Shown here in pieces: positions 43,651-53,515 of a stretch of 64,000 bases of DNA; position 1 is the first letter of the stretch; each line of letters opens with the position of its first letter. The position numbers and the translations under genes were made by a program. This stretch comes from Sorex araneus. Taxonomy: Eukaryota > Chordata > Mammalia > Eulipotyphla > Soricidae. The stretch is taken from contig NC_073311.1 in NCBI RefSeq assembly GCF_027595985.1, forward strand, positions 33,077,557 to 33,141,556, given 5' to 3'. The notes under the pieces are model-generated. The model was given only the letters and a program-made list of their open reading frames with translations, had not been told where the DNA came from and did not search any database.

Positions 43651-44589
43651 CTCATTTTGGTAGTCTAGTTCATAGATAGAGAAAGTCAGTATTGCTATAA
43701 TGATTATTGTACCTGAATTACTATATAGATTCAATGGATCCCCATCAAAATTCAGATGATATTATGCGATCACTTAAAATGATATGTAATAAAACTTGTA
43801 TGTAATAATAAAAAACCCAAAATAGTCAAAGCCATACTGAAATACTGAAAAATAAGAAACTGAGAGGTATCTCATTACCTATACTGAAGCTTTACTATAA
43901 AGTTCTAGTAATCAAAACGTCATGGTAGTGTAATAATGATATACTCCTACCAATGGAACAGAATGAAATATCCAAGGTCAAATCCCCACATATAAAATCA
44001 GCTAATTTTTGACAAAGGAGTTGATGGTCATTAAATGAAGCAAAGATTATCTTTTCCACAAATGCTGCTGAGAAAACAGGTAACTGTGTGTAAAAAAAAA
44101 TAAAATAAAGCTAAATCTATGTTTCACGCCTTTAAATAATTCAATTAAAAATTAATCAAACACCATGAAATTGTACTTGAATATATTAATTACACTAAGT
44201 ACAATATTGCCAGAGTACTCTAATATTTTAAACCTCAAAGGTGTCTTCAATAATATTATGCCATTGGCCACAGGAACAGAATAAAAAGTAAGCAAACGAA
44301 GAACATCAAAGTAAAGAGTTTCTGCAAAGCCAAAGAAATATAGGCCAAGATAAAAATAAACCTAAATGGGAGAAAATATTTGCACTGAGCATATCAGATA
44401 AATAGTTGATGTATAGTACATACATAAAAACAAATAAAAACTCCAAAAAACCCTATTAAAAAGGGAGAAAGAAAATGAACAGATTCCTCTCTGTAAAAGT
44501 GAGATAGATGGCCAATAGATATATGAAAAATTGCTCATTGCTGCAGAAAGCACATAGGCAACAACAAATAATAGCAAAAGACCTCTAGG

Positions 44590-46519
44590 GTGAATCGGAG
44601 TTCTAGGGGATGACCTTAAGAGAAACAACATAAGAATCACTGGAGTACCAGAAACACAGGGAACTAATCCCAATGAAAAAAACCACAGCCTTTCCGGCCC
44701 CCGCGCGAGATCAACCCCGGAGGCAACTGAACCACTTTGGACACGAGCGGCGCCCCCAAAATGCCTCCAAACTGTGTGCTCGGAGCTACTGGCCCAGGCG
44801 CTGCCAGCGAGTGATGCAATTACCAAAAGAATTTTCCCTGGACTTCATATAGAAATCCAAAACCTAATATCTCTTGATTGTCAGCAACGTGTAAATGTTC
44901 CTTTTTGGCAGGGCTTACCGTGGGGGGAGACTCCAAACAGTAGTACTGAGTTTTTTGTTGAAGGGTAAAAGATTGTAGCGATAGAATTTTAGGCAGAATT
45001 TTCCCTGGACTTTATGTTGAAACCCAAAACCACGCGGCCTCGGCAGCCTAATGTCATCTAATCATCAGCAATATGAAATGGTTCCTTTGTAATGGGTTGG
45101 ACTTTGGGGGGACCATAATAGTGTTGAAGTTTGTAGCGACGTGTAATTTCTGCTATACTTTCCCTGGACTTTATACAGAAATTCAAAGCCGCGAGGCCGC
45201 TGCCATGGCCGCACAACCTATTGTCATTTAATCATCACCAATATGAAATGGTTCCTTCTTAACGGGTCGGACTTTGGTGGGAAATTCTAACAAGAATAGT
45301 AAGTCTTTTGCTGAAATGTTGAAGGCTACCAAAGTGGTAGCCATCTCTATAGACTGAACTAAGCCATATCCCCACGCCGGCTGAGAAGAAATATCCTTTT
45401 TTCTCGGGAAGAAACGCAGCGTGGCGTTAACCATAGTATGATGTCCATTAAGCTGACACGGACCTGGTGGCGTGTGAATGGGATACAAGGGAATAAATTA
45501 TTATGTACTTGGATCAGCGGGACGCTGGTGGAATCTCGAGCCGGGGCTGATACCAGCATATTACCTTTGGTTCCAGAAACTGCTTGCAGACATTCTACCA
45601 GGCTATCAACTAAGCCAGAGCCCACGCCGGCTGATGATGGGAAATAACCATCTTTTTTGGTTTGTTTTCCCTTTGTCAGGCAGCGTGGTGATTACTAAAC
45701 AGGCGTGATCTCGGTGGCGCGGGACGAGGGGGCAAAAAAATAGAAAAGTTATGTAACAAACAGCGGGACTTAATATCTCTACATTCTCAGCAATGGAGAG
45801 CCATCAAATGCTTCCTTGACAGTGGGACTGTCTTTTCGTTTTGGGGGGGAAACCCTAGCAACAATAGTGAGTTATGTGTTGAAACATGGACTGTAACCAA
45901 GATAAAGCGTAAACGAAGTGAAACTTATCACTTACAAGGGTGGGGACTGGGGGGGCGGTGGGAGGGGGCGGGGGTATAATGGGGTGGTTGGTGATGGAAT
46001 ATGGGCACGGGTGAAGGGAAGGGTGTTTGAGTATTGTATAACTGACATAATCCTGAGAACTATGTAACCCTCCACATGGTGATTCAATAAAATTTAAATT
46101 AAAAAAAAACACAGTTAAAGACATCATTGTTAAGAATTCTCAGAGTTAGAGAATGTGGGCATCCAGATCCAAGAAGCCTGAAGTGTGCCAGCTAAAAGGG
46201 ATCCCAATAAAAAATCTCCAAGACATATCATAGTCAAAATGATGGATACCGTGTATAGAGACACAATACTGCAAGCAGCAAGATCAAAGAAGGAAATCAA
46301 ATACAAAGGAGAACCCCTTAGATTTAGAGCAGACCTATCAGAGGAAACCCTCCAAGCCTGAAGACAATGATGAAATATAGTGAAAAAACTCAATGAAATG
46401 AATGTCTCACCAAGAATACTTTATCCGGCTAAATTCTCACTTAAACTTGAAGGAACCATACACTATTTCACGGAGAAACAACAGCTCAGGAACTTCATAG
46501 ACCCAAAACCAAACTCAAA
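44590..46519 (+). pseudogene. L1 ORF1 (RNA-binding protein), C-terminal half, interrupted
   Basis: Upstream of the insertion the frame reads LKRNNIRITGVPETQGTNPN (about 44,610-44,675), the start of the RRM domain. Downstream it resumes with ELENVGIQIQEA (about 46,145-46,180), SPRHIIVKMMDTVYRDTILQ (about 46,215-46,275) and the C-terminal domain KEIKYKGEPLRFRADLSEET, NVSPRILYPAKFSLKLEG, FTEKQQLRNFIDPKPNSK, ending at TAA near 46,519. ORF1p normally forms trimers that coat L1 RNA. This copy has an in-frame TGA after LQA, a frameshift and a 1.4-kb insertion. The coiled-coil half is missing by 5' truncation. Confidence 0.82.
44689..46102 (+). mobile_element. L1-tailed composite retroposon, 44.7 kb copy (longest)
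   Basis: It starts with a CpG-rich segment (CCTTTCCGGCCCCCGCGCGA, GGACACGAGCGGCGCCCCCA). About three tandem units of 160-170 bp follow, starting near 44,829, 44,996 and 45,155. Each unit has TTCCCTGGACTT, an AATCCAAAACC-like block, a CAGCAA..TG block and a GGACTTTGG..GG block. Then a CCCACGCCGGCTGA module occurs twice (about 45,375 and 45,622). The shared 3' part follows: TCTCAGCAATGGAGAGCC, a G-rich patch at 45,940-45,975, GGTGAAGGGAAGGGTG, CCACATGGTGATTCAATAAA and poly-A. It sits in the ORF1 of the younger L1 between GAAAAAAACCACAG and AAAAAAAAACACAG, a probable TSD. The architecture resembles SVA: GC-rich tandem region, then an L1-mobilised 3' end. Confidence 0.85.
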
Positions 46520-46586
46520 ATAAGGACTAATGGGGCTACTGTAAGACAAGGAAAAGCCCTACAAGAACAACACACCCTACAGAAAG

Positions 46587-49500
46587 ATGGCACAAAATCC
46601 CATGACAATAATCTCTCTTAATGCCAACAGTCTAAATGCGCCAACCATGAGGCACAGAGTGGCAAAATGGATTCGAAAACAAAATCCAACTTTCTCCTGC
46701 CTACAAAAAACCCACCTGAACAGTCAGAGCAAACACAGGTTCAAAGAAAAAGGATGGAAAACAATCCTACAAGCAAATAACTTCCTCAAAAAAGCTGGGG
46801 TGGCCATACTAGTATCGGCCAACATAGATTTCAGGCTGAAAAAGATTAGAATGGACAGCAAAGGTCATTTTCTATTTATCAAGGGATATGTACAACAGGA
46901 AGAAATCACACTCTTAAACGTATATGCACCTAATGAGCAACCAGCTGAATACTTAAAACAACTCCTAACAGAATTTAAGGGGAACATCACTAGCACCACG
47001 ATAGTAGTTGGAGACTTCAACACTGCCTTGTCACCTCTGGATAGATCAACAATAATAAAACTCAGCAAGGAAACATGGCTCTGAAGGAAGAAATGGAGGA
47101 GAGAGTGCTAATAGACTTATACAGGGCTTTACACCCAAAAAAGAAAGAATACACATCCTTTTCCCGTGCACACAGAACATTTTCCAAAATAAACCATGTT
47201 CTGGGTCACAAAACATACCTCAATAGAAACGAGAAGATAGAAATTGTATCAATTATCTTTTCAGACCATGATGCGCTAAAGGTAGGAATTAATCACACGC
47301 AGACGTGGAGAACCAAATCAAACACCTGGAATTTAAAGAGCTCACTGTTGAACAATGAATGGGTCACAAAGGAAATCAAGGAAGAAATCAAAAGATACAT
47401 CAAAACAAATGAGAATTAATACACAGGCTACCAGAAACTATGGGATGCAGCTAAAGCTGTGTTAAGGGGAAAATTTATAGCCCTGCAAACATACCTCAGG
47501 AAGGAAGAAAGGGCCTACATAGATAGCTTTACTTCACAGCTCAAGTTCTTATAAAAGGACCAGCAAAAGGAACCCAAAACAAATTGAAGGAAAGAAATAA
47601 AGCTTAAAGCAGAAATTAACGACATGGAAACCAAAAAAAACAATCCAAAAGATAGATGAAACAAAGAGCTGGTTCTTCGAGAAAATAAATAAGATTGATA
47701 AACAACTACCAAGACTCACAAAGAAAGAAAAAGAGAGAACTCGAATAAACCGAGTCAGAAATGAAAAAGTGGACATCACAACAGAAACCAATGAAATTCA
47801 AAATATCATGAGACTACTTTGAAAGTCTGCATGCCACAAAACAAGAGAACCTAATAGAAATGTATAAATTCCTGTATTCCTACAATCTCTCAAGACTGAA
47901 CTAAGACTTGGAATACATGAACAGACCCAAGTATCAAGGAAATTGAAACTGTGATCAAAAGTCCTCCCAAAAACAAAAGCCCAGGCCCAGATGGTTTCAC
48001 TAGTGAATTCTTCCAAACATTTAAAAAGAACCTGTTGCCAGTTCTCCTCTAGCTTTTCCAGGAAATTGAAAAAACAGGAACTCTCCCAAACAGTTTCTAT
48101 GAAGTACATATCTGCCAAAAGCAAATAAAGACACTTCTAACAAGGAAAACTACTGGCCAATATCCCTGATGAACACAGATGCAAAGATCCTCAACAAAAT
48201 ACTAGCAAATAGAATCCAGCAACTCATCAAGAAGGTCATACATCACGACCAAGTCGGATTCATCCCCAGGATGCAAGGATGGTTTAACATTCGGAAATCA
48301 ATCAACACAATCCATCACATCAACAAAAATAAAAATAAAAACCATATGATCATTTCAATAGATGGAGAGAAAGCATTTAACAAGATCCAACATCCATTTA
48401 TTTTTATTTATTTATTTATATTTTTGCTTTTTGGGTCACACCTGGCGATGCACAGGGATTAGTCCTGGCTCTGCACTCAGGAATTACCCCTGGCCATGCT
48501 CAGGGGACCATATGGGATGCTGAGATTTGAACCCGGGTCGGCCGCGTGCAAGGCAAACGCCCTACCCGCTGTGCTATCTCTCCAGCCCCCAACATCCATT
48601 TATGATGAAAACTCTCACCAAAATGAGTTTAGAAAGAACTTTCCTCAAGATAGTCAAAGCCATCTACCACAAACATGTGGCAAGCATTATCCTCAATGGA
48701 GAAAAACTAAGAGCCTTTCCTCTAAGATCAGGGACAAGGCAATGATGCCAACTCTACCACTTCTGTTCATCATAGTACTGGAAGTACTTGCAATAGCAAT
48801 TAGGCAAGAAAAAGACATTAAGGGCATTCAGATAGGAAAAGAAGAAATCAAGCCCTTACTATTCGCAGATGACATGATTCTATATGAAGAGAATCCTAAA
48901 ACATCTACTAAGAAACTCCTAGAAACAATAGACATGTACAGTAAAGTTTAAGGCTATAAAATCAATATGCAAAAATCCATGGCCCTCCTATACACAAATA
49001 GTGAGACAGAGGAAAGTAGGAAAGTGACATTAAAAAAACAATGCCATTCACAATTATGCCCCAGAAAATCAAGTACCTCGGAATCAGCCAAACTAAAGAG
49101 GTTAAGGATCTCTACAAAGAAAACTACAAAATTGTACTACATGAAATAAAAGAAGACACGAGGAAATGGAAACATATTCCCTGCTCATGGATAGGAAGAC
49201 TTAACATTGTCAAAATGGCAATACTCCCTAAAGCACTGTACAGATTCAGTGTGATCCCTATAAGGATACCCATTAAAAACTTCAAAGAAATGGATCAAGC
49301 AATCCTGAAATTTATATGGAACAACAAATGCCCACAAATAGCTAAAGCAATTCTTGGGAAAAAAGACGATGGGAGACATTGCCCTCCCCAACCTTAAACT
49401 CGACTACAAAGTGGTAACAATTAAAACAACATGGTACTGGAACAAAGGCAGAGCCACAGACCAATGGAATAGGGTTAAATATCCCTACACACCACCTCAA

Positions 49501-50598
49501 CTGTATGAACATCTAATATTTGATAAGGGAGCAAGAAATGTGAAGTGGAGCAAGGAAAATCTCTTTAACAAATGGTGTTGGCATAACTGGTCAGCCTCAT
49601 GCAAAAGAATGGGCTTAGACCTCGACTTAACACCATGCACAAAAGTCATATCAAGATGGATTAAAGACCTCAACATCAGACCACAATTCGTAAGGTACAT
49701 TGAAGACAAGGTCGGAAAAACCCTTTACGATATTGAAGCTAAAGGTATCTTCAAAGATGACACACAACTAAGCAATCAAGTAGAAACAGAGATAAACAAA
49801 TGTAATTATATTAAACTAAGAAGCTTCTGCACCGCAAAAGATACAGTGACCAGAATACAAAGGCAATCTACAGAATGGGAAAGGATATTCACCCAATACC
49901 CATATGACAAGGGGCTGATATCAAGGGTATATAAGGCACTGGTTGAACTCTACAAGAATAAAACATCCAACCCCATCAGAAAATGGGGTGAAGAAATGAA
50001 CAGAAACTTTCTCAAGGAAGAAATACAAATGGACAAAAGGCACATGAAAAAATGCTCTTCATCACTAATCATCAGGGAAATGTAGATCAGAACAACCATG
50101 AGATACCACCTCACGCCACAGAGACTGGCACACATCCAAAAGAACAGAAGCAACCACTGCTGGTGTGAATGCGGGGAGAAAGGGACCCTCCTACACTGCT
50201 GGTGGGAATGCTGACTGGTTCAACCCTTCTGGAAAACAATATGGTCGCTCCCCAAAAATCTAGAAATTGAGCTCCTATTTGACCCAACAATACCACTTCT
50301 GGGAATATATCCTAGACAGGCAAAAAGATATAGTTGAAATGACATCTGCACTTGTATGTTCATCACAGCACAGTTTACAATAGCCAAAATCTGGAAAAAA
50401 CTTGAGTGCCCAAAAACAGATGACTGGGTAAAGAAACTTTGGTACATCTACTCAATAGAATACTATGCAGCTCTCAGAAAAGACGAAATCATGATCTTTG
50501 CATGTAAATGGATCGATATGGAAAATATCTTGCTACGTGAAATGAGCCAGAAAGAGAGAGACAAACATAGAAGAATTGCACTTATCTGCGGAATATAA
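46587..50598 (+). pseudogene. L1 ORF2 (endonuclease-reverse transcriptase), frameshifted
   Basis: The start codon at 46,587 follows the ORF1 stop by about 65 bp, normal for L1. Endonuclease landmarks are MTIISLNANSLNAPTMRHRV, FSCLQKTHL (Lys in place of the catalytic Glu of QETHL), VVGDFNTALSPLDRS (about 47,000) and FSDHDALKVGI (about 47,260). The RT includes [20 protein letters not shown] (48,181), [16 protein letters not shown] (48,355), the FADDMILY motif at 48,862, and [17 protein letters not shown] and QWNRVKYPYTPPQLY stretches (about 49,470). The C-terminus has WYIYSIEYYAALRKDE (50,443) and ends ALICGI at 50,598. Frameshifts, stops (47,417; 48,949; 50,083) and a SINE insertion disable it. 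Confidence 0.9.
48401..48588 (-). mobile_element. A-tailed tRNA SINE, antisense, intact, within L1 ORF2
   Basis: It has an antisense A-rich tail (TTTATTTATTTATTTAT), body (GGGTCACACCTGGCGATGCA, CTCTGCACTCAGGAATTACC, GGGGACCATATGGGATGCTG) and head (GAACCCGGGTCGGCCGCGTG, GCTATCTCTCCAGCCCC). The TSD CCAACATCCATTTA occurs at 48,387-48,400 and 48,589-48,602, and the ORF2 reading KIQHPF / MMKTL is restored if it is removed. This is the best reference copy of the A-tailed family here. Confidence 0.95.
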
Positions 50599-51053
50599 AA
50601 CAATAGAATGGGACACTAAAACCCAAGAGTAGCAGAAATAAGTGCCAGATTTGCTCCATGGCTTTGAAGCCGGCCTCCCATCCTGGGGAAAAATGCAGTT
50701 CAGATAGAGAAGGGAACACCAAGTAAAATGTGATGGGAGGACCCGCTTGGGATGGGAGAGGCGTGCTCAAAGCAGAGTATAGACCAAACATGATGGCCAC
50801 TCAATAACTCCATTGCTTACCACAACACCCAAAAGGAGAGAGAGAATAGGGGGAAATGCCCTGCCACAGAGGCGGGGTGGGGGAGGGTGGGGGGTGCGAG
50901 GGATGATGGGTCCTCAGTGGAGAACGGACACTGGTGGAGGGATGGGTACTCAAGCTGTGTATGACTGAAACAGAAGCATGAGAATATGTAAATCTGTATC
51001 TGTGCCCTCGTGGTAATTCATTAATAAAAATAAATAAGTAGCTATAATACAAT
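50599..51053 (+). other. 3'UTR of the younger L1
   Basis: It includes a G-rich patch at about 50,870-50,905 (GGCGGGGTGGGGGAGGGTGG) and an end (ACTGGTGGAGGGATGGGTAC, then TGGTAATTCATTAATAAAAA) homologous in order to the ends of the composite retroposons. A 172-codon open frame on the minus strand across this region and the old L1 is antisense noise. Confidence 0.8.
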
Positions 51054-51372
51054 AAAAAGTGCTCATCATTACTTATTGTTTTAGAATAAAAATCAAGATA
51101 ACAATGAGATATCATCTTATACCAGTGAGAACAGTACATATCAAAATTACTGAGAACAGTCTCTTTGGGTGGGAATCTGGTAAAGAAGGAACTCTTTTCC
51201 ACTGCCACTGGGAATGTTGTCTGTTCAACCCCCATGAAATGTAGATTTTTCAGTAAAGTTAGAATTAACTGCCATATTAAACAGCAGTTCCACTTTTGGG
51301 CATCAAACACCCAGGACACAAAACTATTTGTTCAACAGGACATATGCACTTCATTATTTATTACAGCACTTA

Positions 51373-51607
51373 ATCACTGTCACTGTCATCCCATTGCTCA
51401 TTGATTTGTTCGAGCAGGCACCAGTAACATCTCTCATTGTGAGACTTATTGTTGCTGTTTTTGGCATATCAAATACGCCACAGGTAGCTTGCCAGGCTCT
51501 GCCACGCGGGCTCGATACTCTCGGGCTCTCCGAGAGGGGCGGAGGAATCGAACACGAGTCGGCCGCGTGAAAGGTGAATGCCCTACCGCTGTGCTATTGC
51601 TCCAGCC
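51373..51607 (-). mobile_element. SOR-like SINE, antisense, within the old L1
   Basis: An antisense tail of CACTGTCACTGTCATCCC units, GAGCAGGCACCAGTAACATC, TTTTTGGCATATCAAATACG, AATCGAACACGAGTCGGCCG and GCTATTGCTCCAGCCC are present. A short direct repeat CTTAAT flanks it. About 20 bp are deleted in the middle (GATACTCTCGGGCTCTCC). Confidence 0.9.
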
Positions 51608-51642
51608 CTTAATACAATAGCTAAAATATGGATCAACCCAGG

Positions 51643-52102
51643 CTAGTCGGGCCCGTGCTCGGCTCCGGCCGGCCGGGTTTTCGGCCTGGGCGCCCATGCC
51701 CCTGCAGAGCCGGTGGATGTGGAACAAGCGGGAACCAGAGACAGCTTTAGGAATTGGGGTTCCAGCAAGTGCCTGCACCCATGTATGGAGACTGTGAATT
51801 AAGCCTTTGCCCCACGCCGGCTAACGGAGGAAAGAACCTTCCTTCTTGGTCTCTCTCCCCTCCGGGAGAAGGCGTGGTGTCCGACATTTTGTGGGTCCGT
51901 TGAGAAGGTACGAACTTGGTGGCGCGGGAAAAAAAAAAAAAAATGTGTGCTTTGAACTTGAAACAGCCGCAGGATACAGAGCCAGCCCTAGTCGGGCCCG
52001 TGCTCGGCTCCGGCCGGCCGGGTTTTCGGCCCGGGCGCCCATGCCCCTGCAGAGCCGGTGGATGTGGAACAAGCGGGAACCAGAGACAGCTTTAGGAATT
52101 GG
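51643..52102 (+). repeat. Two copies of a 115-bp GC-rich unit inside the composite
   Basis: The unit spans 51,643-51,757 and 51,988-52,102, starting CTAGTCGGGCCCGTGCTCGG and ending AGCTTTAGGAATTGG. The copies differ at one visible position (CCTGGGCG versus CCCGGGCG). Between them lies a module of about 230 bp with CCCCACGCCGGCT and a poly-A run. The first unit starts exactly at the TSD boundary. Confidence 0.92.
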
Positions 52103-52693
52103 TTTCTGGCAGAATTTTCCCAGGATTTTATACAGAAATCCAAAACCGCGCGGACGCTGCCGCATCCGCGCGACTTAACATTTATAATTGTCATCAATGT
52201 GAAAGGGTTCCATTTGAACAGGTCAGACTTGGGGGGGAAACTCCAAATAATAACAGTAAGTTTTTGTTGAAATATTGAAGGTTCTTAATGTAACAGCCAC
52301 CTCTGGACTATGAGATAAGCAAAAGCCCCACGCTGGCCAACGTGGCGTGGAGTACACCATACTATGAGGCGCAGGAAGGGGGATGAGGGGGAAAAATTTA
52401 AAAAAAAAGTGGAAAAGGAAAAAGAGAAAAAAAAAAGAGAGAGAGAGAGTTATGTCAACTATAATGAGTTTTGTGTTGAATTATGGAATGTAATCAAGGT
52501 AAAGAAAAAATGAAGTGAAATTCATTAGTTATACAGTAGGGGGTAGGGGGTGGGGGCGGGGGGTAAACTGGGGTTTCTGGTGGTGGAATTTGGGCACTGG
52601 TGAAGGGATGGGTGTTTGAATATTGTATAACTGACATATAAACCTGAGAACTTTGTAACTTTCCACATGGTGATTTAATAAAAATTAAAAAAA
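51643..52693 (+). mobile_element. L1-tailed composite retroposon, 51.6 kb copy, with exact boundaries
   Basis: A 20-bp direct repeat AAAATATGGATCAACCCAGG occurs at 51,623-51,642 and 52,694-52,713, splitting the old L1 reading, so both ends are certain. The element opens with a GC-rich 115-bp unit (51,643-51,757) that recurs with one difference at 51,988-52,102. The CCCCACGCCGGCT module is at about 51,812 and again as CCCCACGCTGGCC near 52,328. The 3' part follows: TTCTGGCAGAATTTTCCCAG, CCAAAACCGCGCGGACGC, TTTTTGTTGAAATATTGAAG, G-rich 52,541-52,562, GGTGAAGGGATGGGTGTTTG, CCACATGGTGATTTAATAAA and poly-A. No open frame of its own is convincing. Confidence 0.93.
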
Positions 52694-53152
52694 AAAATAT
52701 GGATCAACCCAGGAGCCCAAATATGGATGAGTGTATTATGAAGATGTGATATGGGACCTCAATAGAATACTCTGCAACTGCAATGAATGATGAAATCAAG
52801 CAACTGGCTGCAACTTGGGTGGAACTGAAGGATATCATGATAAGTGAAAAAAGAAGAAGGAAAAACTCAGGATGATCGCATATATCTTTGGTATTTAGAA
52901 TAAATGGACAATGGAATGTAAGTTTTAAGGGGAAATTGCTTACTTCACCCTTGATCTTAGAGTATAGGAAGGAGAAGAAAGGGAAAGAAATCTAAAGGGA
53001 AGAGAGAGGTGGATGGGAAAATAATGAGGAGTAAAGATGAAGGGCCTCAGGTACAGCGGTGGTTTAGAAGAGTAGTATGGCTATATAGCCAAACCACAGA
53101 GTCAGTAACACTGAAAACAGGAGATTGAACCTACCCTAATAAAATTTAATAT

Positions 53153-53363
53153 GGGCTGGAGCGATAGCATGGTCGTTGGGCGTTCGCCTTTCACGCGGCC
53201 GACCCGAGTTCAATTGTTCTGCCCCTCTTGGAGAGCTTGGCAAGCTACCCGTGCATATTGGATATGCCAAAAACAGTAGCAATAAGTCTCTCAATGAGAG
53301 ACGTTACTGGTGCCCGCTCGAACAAATCGATAAGCAAGGGGATGACAGTGACAGTGACAGTGA
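53153..53363 (+). mobile_element. SOR-like SINE in the old L1 3'UTR
   Basis: The head GGGCTGGAGCGATAGCATGG, CACGCGGCCGACCCGAGTTC, body GATATGCCAAAAACAGTAGC and end GTTACTGGTGCCCGCTCGAA are followed by three GACAGT-type units. The middle is shortened by about 40 bp. Confidence 0.92.
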
Positions 53364-53515
53364 TGTGCCTGTGAAGAAGGCAGGCTGAAGTTGGGGGGAA
53401 TTGGGAGGGAATGAGGGGACATTGGTGGTAGAATTGGCACTGGAATATTGTATGCCTAAACTCAACTATGAATAATTTTGCAAATCATGGTGCTTTAAAT
53501 TTAAAAAAATAATAA

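Larger units (their letters stand above)
44541..51053 (+). mobile_element. Younger L1 inserted into the old L1
   Basis: The element contains the second half of ORF1, a 60-bp spacer, the whole of ORF2 and a 3'UTR of about 450 bp ending in GTGGTAATTCATTAATAAAA. The insertion site is bracketed by AAAAATTGCTCAT (about 44,526-44,538) and AAAAAGTGCTCAT (about 51,054-51,066), a TSD of about 13 bp with one difference. The old L1 reading resumes after it. The element itself carries a composite retroposon (44,689-46,102) in ORF1 and an A-tailed SINE (48,401-48,588) in ORF2. It is 5'-truncated within ORF1. Confidence 0.88.
39411..52950 (+). pseudogene. Old L1 ORF2, fragmented
   Basis: Fragments recognised include SLYAHRTFSRINHILGQ (about 39,440-39,490, end of endonuclease), KRSHPDGLTSEFYQ (about 40,445-40,487, 'GPDG' region, with R-S-H instead of the usual charged/Gly residues) and MHHNQVGLILVMQGWFNIGK (40,700-40,760, RT). 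After the RTE come QWNRMKYPRSNPHI (about 43,950) and SFCKAKE (about 44,320). After the younger L1 come KKCSSLLI and a DIILYQ-like stretch (about 51,055-51,125). Numerous stops and frameshifts are present; it is not functional. Confidence 0.85.
39400..53515 (+). mobile_element. Old L1 hosting nested insertions (14 kb span)
   Basis: Pieces of one diverged L1 can be read in order on the plus strand. They are endonuclease/linker (39,411-39,619), linker to RT start (39,813-40,803), post-RT (43,655-44,540), C-terminal region (51,054-51,372 and 52,714 to about 52,950), 3'UTR (to 53,152) and final end with A-rich tail (53,364-53,515, ACATTGGTGGTAGAATTGGC). The gaps hold a SINE, an RTE, another L1, two SOR-like SINEs and a composite retroposon. 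Roughly 0.7 kb of ORF2 is missing at the RTE insertion, judged against the L1 at 44,541-51,053. Confidence 0.85.

Noticed and set aside
50801..51319. 172-codon open frame on the minus strand
   Set aside because: It runs antisense across the 3'UTR of one L1, its target site and an older L1 fragment. Such a mosaic cannot be a gene.
51446..52165. Two minus-strand frames of 110 and 114 codons sharing a similar segment
   Set aside because: The similarity comes from the 115-bp tandem unit of the composite retroposon. Neither frame has a plausible start context or domain.
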